Shown: one piece after another, positions 1 through 6,269 of the stretch
Layout: the number at the start of each line of letters is the position of its first letter
Numbering within the stretch: position 1 is the first letter of the stretch
Origin: Bacteroidota bacterium
GTDB taxonomy: Bacteria; Bacteroidota; Bacteroidia; Flavobacteriales; Flavobacteriaceae
Direction of reading: 5' to 3'
Assembly: GCA_023437485.1 (NCBI GenBank)
Contig: JAEZGB010000195.1
Span: 1-6,960 of the forward strand
DNA length: 6,960 nt
Notes under the pieces: model-generated
The model's database searches: none
What the model saw: only the letters and a program-made list of their open reading frames with translations
Told to the model about the DNA's origin: nothing
Position numbers and translations under genes: made by a program

Positions 1-642
1 GGGCTGGACAATACCTTCAAAATCATCCCGAATTCGATTGAACCGGCGGGCTTTGTCTCTTCGGCCGAAGAACCTGATCCGCACACCGTACTTTATTTCG
101 GCACATTGATCCGCAAAAAAGGATTATTGGAGCTTCCTGCCATCTTTAATTTAGTGATTGAAAAGAATCCGGAAGCAAAATTGGTGTTGGCGGGCCGGGA
201 TTCGGCTGATATTGCAACGGGGTCCCCTTCAACCTGGGAAATGATGCAGCCGATGTTTTCGGCGCGGGCCAAAACCCGGGTTTCGTATTTGGGCCCTGTT
301 GACTATAACCTGGTACCGGAACTGATAAGTAAAGCTGCGGTATGCGTTTTCCCTACCTTTGCCGAAGCATTCCCGCTCTCCTGGCTGGAAGCCATGGCGA
401 TGGAAAAGGCAATCGTGGCTTCCGGGATTGGGTGGGCCCCAGAGATGATACAGGACGGGGTCTCGGGATTTTTGGCGCATCCGACAGATCACGCCGAATT
501 TGCCGCAAAAATTGCAAGTTTGCTTTCCGATGCCAGCTTGCGCGAAACTCTCGGAAAAAATGCCCGCCAAAGGGTGGTCGAAAATTTTGACAACCGGATC
601 ATCGCGCAACAATCGGTTGATTATTACTCAACATTGCTATGA
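1..642 (+). CDS. GT4-family glycosyltransferase, C-terminal part (5' end outside window)
   Basis: Frame 1 is open from the first base to the TGA at 640-642, giving 213 residues of a gene that starts upstream. The TTG at 106 is internal: the codons before it already read as GT4 sequence, with IPNS at residues 10-13 and LYFGTLIRKKG at 31-41, the usual opening of the nucleotide-sugar-binding lobe. LVLAG follows at 61-65. The EX7E signature is present as E122 and E130 (EAFPLSWLE), followed by a P-E-M-I-x-D-G-V-S-G-F segment. These are hallmarks of retaining GT-B enzymes that bind a nucleotide sugar in the C-terminal Rossmann lobe. No membrane segment is visible, so it is probably cytoplasmic or peripheral at the inner membrane. 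Its stop overlaps the next start as ATGA (639-642). The donor and acceptor sugars cannot be read from this sequence, and the acceptor-binding N-terminal lobe is missing from view. Confidence 0.93.
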   Translation, partial: GLDNTFKIIPNSIEPAGFVSSAEEPDPHTVLYFGTLIRKKGLLELPAIFNLVIEKNPEAKLVLAGRDSADIATGSPSTWEMMQPMFSARAKTRVSYLGPVDYNLVPELISKAAVCVFPTFAEAFPLSWLEAMAMEKAIVASGIGWAPEMIQDGVSGFLAHPTDHAEFAAKIASLLSDASLRETLGKNARQRVVENFDNRIIAQQSVDYYSTLL

Positions 643-2171
643 GATTACAGGAACACCTTACGCCCAACGGCGACAGTATTTTGTATACCGGAAGCCCTGA
701 CCTGGCCATGTTGGACCGGCTGGCCGAGGGGCCCGGCGACATCTGGCACAGTGGCCCGGACCAGGGCTGGCGTGACGCTTTTCCTGAAATTGCCTACCAG
801 ACAACCGTCTTTTTTTGGTATGTGAAAGATTTTACTCAATTGGACACTTATATGAGTTGGCGAATGAACCCCGATTCATTTGCGGTTCGGCGCCATGTGT
901 GGGATCAATTGGGCGGATTTGACCACGTTTACCATAACCGGAATATGGCCGCGCTTGATTTTGCCTTCAATGCGTTAAGGTATCAGGGGGCGGCTGTAAT
1001 GCACGTACACGGGCTATTTGAGCCCGCGCACGCCAGGCCAATTTTCAGCGCCAGGGACCGCTATGTGTTTTTCGCCCGGAATTTCAAGCGGCAGCATGCG
1101 CTGTTCATGCTTTGGCGCAAAGGCCTGTGGAATCCTGCCGAATGGAATGCGTTTCTATCATCGTTAAAAACCAAAAGGCGCACCGTTCAACCGGTAGTGT
1201 CACCGCGTGAATTGCAGCCCATGAAGGAAGCCCCGGCGGTCAGCTACATTATCCCAACCATGTCAAGGCAAAATTATACCCTGGCACTATTGCGGGACCT
1301 TTCGGGGCAAACCTACCTCCCGGCCCAAGTGGTGGTTGTCGATGCAACACCGGCAGATCAGCGGGACCTTTCACTGTACAATCCTGCCGATTATCCGTTT
1401 GAACTTAACGTAATCTGGCAAACCACAAAAGGAAGTTGCCGCGCGCGCAATGAGGCCATTGCCATTTGTCATGGCGACTATATTGCTTTTGGCGATGACG
1501 ACATCCGGATTCCGCCCAATTTTATCGAGAACCACATCCGCTTTTTGCAAACCTATGGAGCCCAGGCGGCCAATGGTCTTGACGTGCGGGCTGATCACCA
1601 TACTGACGGGCTTGATAAACTCAAGGCCAGATTACAGGCTCTTGAGCCCTGGAAAAAACCTGCCGGGGCGGCACAGCTTATGAGCAATTCCAACGCTTTT
1701 GTTAGCCGCGCCGCTGTAAACAGAGTAGGGGGCAATGACATCAATTACGATGGAGGCTATGGCGAAGACAATGATTTTGGCCTGTCAATAGCCAGGACGG
1801 GAGTGTTGTTTTTACAGAATCCCTATTCGGCGAACCTGCACCTGAAACCGCCCGCGGGTGGTTATCGCGTTTGGGGCAGCCAGGCAAAAAAAACCGGCCG
1901 GCAGCGCAAGGCGCAGCCCTGGGAACTCGATACGCCCGTTAAAAGAATCCGGCCCGTTCCAAGCCCGACGCTGATGTATTACTACCACAAACATTTTGGC
2001 CCGGAGCTGGTAAGGGAATACCGCCACAAGTATTTTTTTACTTTCCTGTTCAAGAATAGCTGGAAATCGTTTATACCAAGGCTTTTGAAGCTTCCTTATC
2101 GGCAACTTCAATTCAACAGGTCAATTTTTTACGCCAAAAAACTCATGGATCTTGGCCCGAGACTAAAATGA
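639..2171 (+). CDS. Two-part GT2 glycosyltransferase: half-GT2-like N-terminus plus full GT2 domain
   Basis: 510 residues. The C-terminal domain (about 200-410) is a normal GT2/GT-A fold: it starts VSYIIPT (201-207), has VVVVDAT at 231-237, GSCRARNEA at 265-273, the metal/nucleotide DxD motif as DDD 286-288 and the acceptor-side ED as E376-D377 in YGEDNDFG. It should transfer a sugar from a nucleotide donor to a growing glycan in the cytoplasm. Residues about 30-150 look like only the second half of a GT2 domain: a W-R-x-N-P-x-S-F-A-V-R-R stretch (74-85) followed by LGGFD (91-95), then a hydrophobic segment where an ED pair is expected but A105-L106-D107 is seen. No DxD-bearing first half precedes it. 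That part may be structural or acceptor-binding rather than catalytic. The tail from 411 to 510 is basic and aromatic and could contact the membrane. The ATG at 639 overlaps the upstream stop (ATGA) and has no Shine-Dalgarno. The gene ends in another ATGA overlap. GT2 assignment is firm; the N-terminal reading is inference. Confidence 0.9.
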   Translation: MRLQEHLTPNGDSILYTGSPDLAMLDRLAEGPGDIWHSGPDQGWRDAFPEIAYQTTVFFWYVKDFTQLDTYMSWRMNPDSFAVRRHVWDQLGGFDHVYHNRNMAALDFAFNALRYQGAAVMHVHGLFEPAHARPIFSARDRYVFFARNFKRQHALFMLWRKGLWNPAEWNAFLSSLKTKRRTVQPVVSPRELQPMKEAPAVSYIIPTMSRQNYTLALLRDLSGQTYLPAQVVVVDATPADQRDLSLYNPADYPFELNVIWQTTKGSCRARNEAIAICHGDYIAFGDDDIRIPPNFIENHIRFLQTYGAQAANGLDVRADHHTDGLDKLKARLQALEPWKKPAGAAQLMSNSNAFVSRAAVNRVGGNDINYDGGYGEDNDFGLSIARTGVLFLQNPYSANLHLKPPAGGYRVWGSQAKKTGRQRKAQPWELDTPVKRIRPVPSPTLMYYYHKHFGPELVREYRHKYFFTFLFKNSWKSFIPRLLKLPYRQLQFNRSIFYAKKLMDLGPRLK

Positions 2172-3193
2172 CACCCAAATTCGCGCTTATCGTTTGTACT
2201 TATATGCGGCCTGGTCCATTGGCACAGCTGCTGGAATCGGTTCGGGCGCAGCGGAGCTACCCGGATCAAATCGTAATTATTGACGGTTCACGGGATCAGC
2301 TAACCGGTAAGATGTTGCAACAACAGCACTTCGCCAATCTTGAATATTATTTGGTGAGTGATGCAGACCGTGGGCTTACCCGCCAGCGCAATTTCGGGAT
2401 TCGGAAATTGGCTTCAGATATTGAAATTGTTTGTTTTTTGGACGATGACATCGTACTCGAACCCGGTTATTTTGAAAATTTGCTCCAGACCTATAATCTA
2501 TTTCCCGAAGCCCTGGGTGTTGGGGGATACATTTTGGACGAGGCGCAATGGATTCCTGCCGGTGGCGATGAACCAACAGCTATTGACTTCTTTGTTTTTG
2601 ATGGATGGAAACGACCTGAACCATTGCGATTTAGGCTTCGGCGGCGCTTCGGGTTGGACAGCGATGTGGCACCAGGATTTTCGCCGGAATTTTCGCACGG
2701 TCGCAGTATAGGGTTTTTACCGCCGTCGGGCAAAATCTATCCCGTCAACCAACTCATGGGTGGCGTGTCCTCATTCCGCAAAAGCGTTTTTGACCAGTTT
2801 TCCTTTTCGACTTTTTTTGAAGGCTACGGGCTTTATGAGGACGCCGACTTTACCTTGCGCGTTTCCAAAGCCGGGCCGCTTTACGTCAACACGGCCGCGT
2901 GGCTAAGGCATTATCACGACCCTTTGGGCAGGCCAAACCAATTCCGGTACGGCAAAATGGTGGTGCGAAACGGTTTCTATGTCTGGCGCGTTGCCCATGG
3001 GTCGCCATCTTTTAAATCCCGGCTAAAGTGGCACGCGATTACACTTTTACTAACCGGGATTCGCCTGGCAAATGCGGTCACGGGGCCGGCGCGGTTCCAG
3101 GCGCTGACTGAAACGGCCGGAAGATTTTCAGGCTGGGCCTCGGTACTGATTGATCCGCCTTATCCCAAACAGGAAGCGCCACCAAGCACATAA
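2168..3193 (+). CDS. GT2-family glycosyltransferase
   Basis: 341 residues, a single GT2/GT-A domain. It opens FALIVCTYMRP (5-15), with QIVIIDGS at 34-41 where the nucleotide base is bound. TRQRNFGI (71-78) leads to the DxD motif LDDDI (D92-D94). The acceptor side shows LMGGVSSFRKSVF (196-208) and the catalytic ED pair E224-D225 in YEDADFTLR, then LRHYHDP (246-252). Between the two halves lies a longer than minimal insert (about 125-195) with a strongly basic patch, RFRLRRR (154-160). No convincing transmembrane helix is present; the stretch at 288-305 is only moderately hydrophobic, so the protein is likely cytoplasmic or peripheral. It resembles the C-terminal domain of the preceding protein in motif layout, and the two could have arisen by duplication. 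The ATG at 2168 overlaps the previous stop as ATGA, with no Shine-Dalgarno. It ends with TAA at 3191-3193. Sugar specificity cannot be inferred. Confidence 0.93.
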   Translation: MTPKFALIVCTYMRPGPLAQLLESVRAQRSYPDQIVIIDGSRDQLTGKMLQQQHFANLEYYLVSDADRGLTRQRNFGIRKLASDIEIVCFLDDDIVLEPGYFENLLQTYNLFPEALGVGGYILDEAQWIPAGGDEPTAIDFFVFDGWKRPEPLRFRLRRRFGLDSDVAPGFSPEFSHGRSIGFLPPSGKIYPVNQLMGGVSSFRKSVFDQFSFSTFFEGYGLYEDADFTLRVSKAGPLYVNTAAWLRHYHDPLGRPNQFRYGKMVVRNGFYVWRVAHGSPSFKSRLKWHAITLLLTGIRLANAVTGPARFQALTETAGRFSGWASVLIDPPYPKQEAPPST

Positions 3194-3200
3194 TTGCGCA

Positions 3201-3245
3201 ATGAGTTGCGGGAAATTTTTCGATTCTCGTTATTTGCAACCATGA
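3201..3245 (+). other. Possible 14-codon leader ORF in the only non-overlapping junction
   Basis: Between the TAA at 3191-3193 and the preferred ATG of the next gene at 3242 there are 48 nt. An ATG at 3201 opens a 14-codon frame whose TGA (3243-3245) overlaps the ATG at 3242 as ATGA, the same arrangement that joins three other gene pairs here. It could carry ribosomes across the gap by re-initiation. An imperfectly placed 10-nt palindrome (3193-3202, ATTGCGCAAT) sits at its beginning. Such a short frame can easily arise by chance and the predicted peptide shows no recognisable feature, so this is weakly supported. Confidence 0.15.
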
Positions 3246-4618
3246 AGCGCATTTTGTCGGGTCACCGCAAAGTATATTTGTTTATTGTCATATCGTCCGT
3301 TATGGTGATGGCAATGGTGGCGAACCTTCCTTTCAGAATCAAGCCTTTCGGCGATCTCACCTTTCATGAGGAATCGCGTGACCTGGCCTTTTTTCTTAAG
3401 GGCGAGCTAAGCGCGGCAAGCGTCCAGATCACCAAGGCGCCGGGACCGGTACTTTTTTATACCCCCGCGTATTTCCTGGCACCATCCCCTGCCAGTGACA
3501 CCAGGTTGTGGATCAATGGCGTGATCATGACCACGGTCTTGCTCACGGTTTCCATGATGCTGCTTTTCCGGGCAGCCGTAACAATTTTCTCCCGGAAAAT
3601 TGCATTGCTCACCATTGCACTTTTTTTGATTTTTCCCATACACGCCTATTACTCGCTGGGAATTGTGGGCGAAGTGCCGGCGTTCTTTTCCCTTGCCCTG
3701 GCTATTTACGGCTGGGCAAAATGTTTGGAGAATCCGGGCCGCAAAAGGGGATATTGGTTAATTGGTCTTGGTTTGCTGCTATTGATGCTCAACAGGCCCA
3801 ACTCTGTATTCATACTTTTGACCATTCCGCTGATTCTCATCTACGCATATTTCAAGGCAAAACCTTTTTTTTACCGGCATGTGAGAAGCCTGGCGGTGCT
3901 TTTTGTGCTGGTGATTGCCCTGGGTATGGGAATGCTGAAACTGGCCAAGAATATTTCTGGTAGCCAACACTCAGATTCGCAGGAAAACCTGCTGTACTAC
4001 GTGTTGCACGAGGGCCGTTTCCAATTTAGGGAAGAACCACTGGACTGGCGGTTTTGGGATGGCGATAACCGCCCTGACAGCCGCGATCATGCCAATTGGA
4101 AAAAAAGCCACGCCCAGCTCCACCAGATCATGAAAGATTCCAACCGGGCTTACAAGGATGTTTACCGCGAATGGCTCATTGCCGACGCAATTGAGCATCC
4201 TTGGTACTTTACCCGTCAATTTTTTGTCAAGATTATTTTTGGGCACGTTTACATCATCAACAGCCTTACACCGCAAAAATTTGCCATCGGCCCGTTTCAG
4301 GGCCCCGCGGCCTATTATGCCCTGCATGTAGTTATCAACCTGGTCAACCTTGCCATCATGGTGGGCTCGGTGCTCTTTCTCTTTAGGGAACGGAACCATT
4401 TGCGGGTTTGGCTGCTTTGGAGCGCGATCCTTTCGCTGATTGTCTTTCACGCGCTCTCCTATATGGAACCGCGGTACCTGTTCCCGTCAAAAGCTGCGCT
4501 GTATATGCTTGCCGCCGCCGGATTGGCGCGGGTGCCCATCATCGGAACTATGCTGACGCGGGCTGATCGATTTTTTTACCCAGAAAACCATACCTTATGG
4601 CAAACCCAGGACCGGTAA
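3242..4618 (+). CDS. Polytopic GT-C glycosyltransferase (GT39/ArnT-like), probable polyprenyl-phosphate-sugar user
   Basis: 458 residues from the ATG at 3242. The frame also allows a TTG at 3194 (474 residues), but the ATG places a basic MKRILSGHRK directly before the first membrane helix (about 11-29). I read about ten helices: 11-29, 92-110, 116-135, 140-158, 170-183, 188-204, 215-233, 360-380, 388-405 and 412-430. Basic loops such as NPGRKRG, KAKPFFYRHVR and FRERNHLR fall on the predicted cytoplasmic side. The first periplasmic loop (30-90) holds F-H-E-E-S-R-D (41-47) and KAPGPVLFYTP (65-75), matching the place where GT39-type enzymes keep their acidic catalytic residues, and EPRYLFPSKAAL (409-420) near the end is typical of the family. 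A hydrophilic segment of about 125 residues (235-358) is probably periplasmic. It should move a sugar from a lipid-phosphate donor to a glycan, lipid or protein outside the cytoplasm. The 3' end overlaps the next gene, a lipid-phosphate-sugar synthase, by 22 nt. Family is probable; acceptor unknown. Confidence 0.85.
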   Translation: MKRILSGHRKVYLFIVISSVMVMAMVANLPFRIKPFGDLTFHEESRDLAFFLKGELSAASVQITKAPGPVLFYTPAYFLAPSPASDTRLWINGVIMTTVLLTVSMMLLFRAAVTIFSRKIALLTIALFLIFPIHAYYSLGIVGEVPAFFSLALAIYGWAKCLENPGRKRGYWLIGLGLLLLMLNRPNSVFILLTIPLILIYAYFKAKPFFYRHVRSLAVLFVLVIALGMGMLKLAKNISGSQHSDSQENLLYYVLHEGRFQFREEPLDWRFWDGDNRPDSRDHANWKKSHAQLHQIMKDSNRAYKDVYREWLIADAIEHPWYFTRQFFVKIIFGHVYIINSLTPQKFAIGPFQGPAAYYALHVVINLVNLAIMVGSVLFLFRERNHLRVWLLWSAILSLIVFHALSYMEPRYLFPSKAALYMLAAAGLARVPIIGTMLTRADRFFYPENHTLWQTQDR

Positions 4619-5547
4619 TCGGCATTATAGTTCCCTGTTATAACGAGCAGGAAGTCCTTGATCAAAGTTGTGCCAAACTTATGGGGTTGCTCGCTGACCT
4701 GCGTTCAAGGAACATTGTGGGCCAGGGCAGTTTTATCGCTTTTGTTGACGATGGCAGCCGTGACCAAACCTGGAAGATGATTGAAATGCTTTGCGCGCAT
4801 CCTGAAGTCCGGGGGCTGAAGCTGGCCGCGAATGCAGGCCATCAAAAAGCGCTTTTGGCAGGGCTGATAACATTTTTGGATGAGGCCGATGCATTGATCA
4901 GCATCGATGCGGATTTGCAGGATGACCCGCAGGTGGTTGAGCCGATGATCCACAAGTTCAATCAGGGCGCCGATGTTGTATTTGGTGTTCGCCGCGACCG
5001 CAAGGGTGACAGTTGGTTCAAGCGCAACACGGCCCTGGGGTTTTATCATGCCATGCGAAAGATGGGCGTCAACCTGGTTCATAACCACGCCGACTTCAGG
5101 CTGATGGGCCGACGTTCGCTCCTGGGCCTGAGCCAGTTTAATGAAGTGAACCTGTTCCTGCGCGGGATCGTGCCTTCAATAGGGTTCGTTCAGGACGTGG
5201 TATATTACGACCGGCTCAATCGCGAGGCAGGAGTGTCAAAATATCCGCTAAGAAAAATGATTTCATTTGCCTGGAACGGCGTAACGTCATTCAGTACCCT
5301 CCCGCTAAAATTCGTGACCGTTACAGGTTTTGTGATTTTTGTACTTTGCCTGGCGATGAGTGTTTATTCGCTGGTGGCACTTTTTCTTGACCGGACCATC
5401 CCGGGTTGGGTTTCAACGGTTTTACCGATGTATTTTCTGGGCGGAATCCAATTGCTCTGCGTCGGGATTCTGGGAGAATATATTGGCAAGATCTATTCGG
5501 AAGTAAAATCCCGGCCGCGTTATATTATTGAAAAAAGAATTGACTGA
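4597..5547 (+). CDS. DPM1/GtrB-type polyprenyl-phosphate glycosyltransferase (GT2)
   Basis: 316 residues, the usual length for the GtrB/ArnC group. The catalytic domain shows IVPCYNE (11-17), FVDDGSRD (49-56) and N-A-G-H-Q-K-A (79-85). The DxD motif is in SIDADLQDDP (102-111), and ADFRLM (165-170) and SKYPLRKM (214-221) are segments conserved in this group. Two membrane helices follow (about 240-264 and 273-293), ending in GEYIGKIY (293-300) and a S-R-P-R-Y-I-I-E-K tail, a very characteristic ending. By family knowledge it transfers one sugar from a nucleotide donor to undecaprenyl phosphate at the cytoplasmic face; the sugar is not predictable. It starts inside the end of the GT-C gene (22-nt overlap), and such synthases commonly supply GT-C enzymes, so the pair probably acts in sequence. 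I see no GtrA-like small flippase next to it. The start at 4597 is the first good ATG before the core and lacks a Shine-Dalgarno. ArnC and GtrB cannot be told apart here, so I give no symbol. Confidence 0.95.
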   Translation: MANPGPVIGIIVPCYNEQEVLDQSCAKLMGLLADLRSRNIVGQGSFIAFVDDGSRDQTWKMIEMLCAHPEVRGLKLAANAGHQKALLAGLITFLDEADALISIDADLQDDPQVVEPMIHKFNQGADVVFGVRRDRKGDSWFKRNTALGFYHAMRKMGVNLVHNHADFRLMGRRSLLGLSQFNEVNLFLRGIVPSIGFVQDVVYYDRLNREAGVSKYPLRKMISFAWNGVTSFSTLPLKFVTVTGFVIFVLCLAMSVYSLVALFLDRTIPGWVSTVLPMYFLGGIQLLCVGILGEYIGKIYSEVKSRPRYIIEKRID

Positions 5548-6269
5548 TGCAGGCTGAATACGAACTCCATTACCACGACGTTGAGTCCCGCCATTGGTGG
5601 TTCAGGTCCCGGCGCGCTTTCATATTGCAGCTTTTAAGAAAGGTCCCGCGAACGGCAAAGGTCCTGGATATCGGGTGCTCCTCCGGAATCATGATGCTTG
5701 ACCTGGCGCGTTGCGGCTTTGATAAAGCCAACCTTTTTGGCATCGACATCAGTAGCCAGGCCATCGCCAACGCCCAATCAAACGGGCTGAAGCAAACTTA
5801 TGTGATGGATGCCCAATCGGTAAAAATGGACCAGAAATTTGACATCATCATTGCTTCTGACTGCCTTGAACACCTGGCCGATGATCATCAGGCACTGGCC
5901 AACTGGCGGGAGTTGCTGGCTCCCGGTGGAACGCTGTATGTGTTTGTCCCTGCGTTTCAGTCGCTTTGGAGCCATCACGATGAGGTGAACATGCACTTCC
6001 GCCGCTATACAAGGAAAGAGCTCGTGGCCAAAGCCCGCGGTGCCGGCCTTTCAATTTCCACCTCCGGCTTCTGGAATGTGTTGTTGTTTATACCCGTATG
6101 GCTTTATCGCCGGGTTTCACGGCTTCGGGAAAATCCTAAAGGCGATATCGGCCAGCCTGCCAAATGGGTTAACAATGCCCTGACCTCACTGCTCAAAATT
6201 GAACACCCTCTGCTCAGGATTTTTCGGTTTCCATTTGGGGTCAGCACTTATATTATTGCAAACCGATGA
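5547..6269 (+). CDS. Class I SAM-dependent methyltransferase
   Basis: 240 residues. The Rossmann methyltransferase core is clear: motif I VLDIGCSSG (39-47), an acidic residue at the end of strand 2 in FGIDIS (64-69) for the SAM ribose, FDIIIASDCLEHL (98-110) as motif II with the E-H pair, and LAPGGTLYVFVPAF (124-137) as motif III. The N-terminus carries HWWFRSRR (16-23), which I associate with methyltransferases found beside polyprenyl-phosphate glycosyltransferases. HFRRYT (150-155) comes after the core. The stretch around 175-187 is hydrophobic and followed by arginines, so it may touch the membrane. The substrate could be a sugar hydroxyl, a glycan end or a lipid-linked intermediate; the context points to glycan modification but the sequence does not decide. 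Its ATG shares a base with the upstream stop (TGATG, 5545-5549), and its own stop overlaps the next start as ATGA (6266-6269). Confidence 0.92.
   Translation: MQAEYELHYHDVESRHWWFRSRRAFILQLLRKVPRTAKVLDIGCSSGIMMLDLARCGFDKANLFGIDISSQAIANAQSNGLKQTYVMDAQSVKMDQKFDIIIASDCLEHLADDHQALANWRELLAPGGTLYVFVPAFQSLWSHHDEVNMHFRRYTRKELVAKARGAGLSISTSGFWNVLLFIPVWLYRRVSRLRENPKGDIGQPAKWVNNALTSLLKIEHPLLRIFRFPFGVSTYIIANR

Noticed and set aside
106..108. TTG as the start of the first glycosyltransferase
   Set aside because: The frame is open to base 1 and the preceding codons encode the conserved IPNS and LYFGTL segments, so the gene begins before the window.
229..612. A 127-codon - strand frame opposite the first GT4 gene
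   Set aside because: It covers the EX7E region of a well-supported gene, and its translation resembles no known family.
3865..3872. Run of eight T, and similar runs at 810-816 and 1886-1893 (A), considered as terminators or slippage sites
   Set aside because: No GC-rich hairpin precedes them and the reading frame continues with sensible protein on both sides.
3508..3963. A 151-codon + strand frame inside the GT-C gene
   Set aside because: It is out of frame with the membrane helices it overlaps and its product is an irregular mix rich in Cys, His and Gly, as expected for a shadow frame.
3971..4450. A 159-codon open frame on the - strand
   Set aside because: It lies wholly opposite the GT-C gene, whose frame shows a coherent membrane protein. 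The antisense translation has no recognisable motif.
4705..5088. A 127-codon - strand frame opposite the DPM1/GtrB-type gene
   Set aside because: It mirrors the strongest coding sequence in the window and shows no domain of its own.
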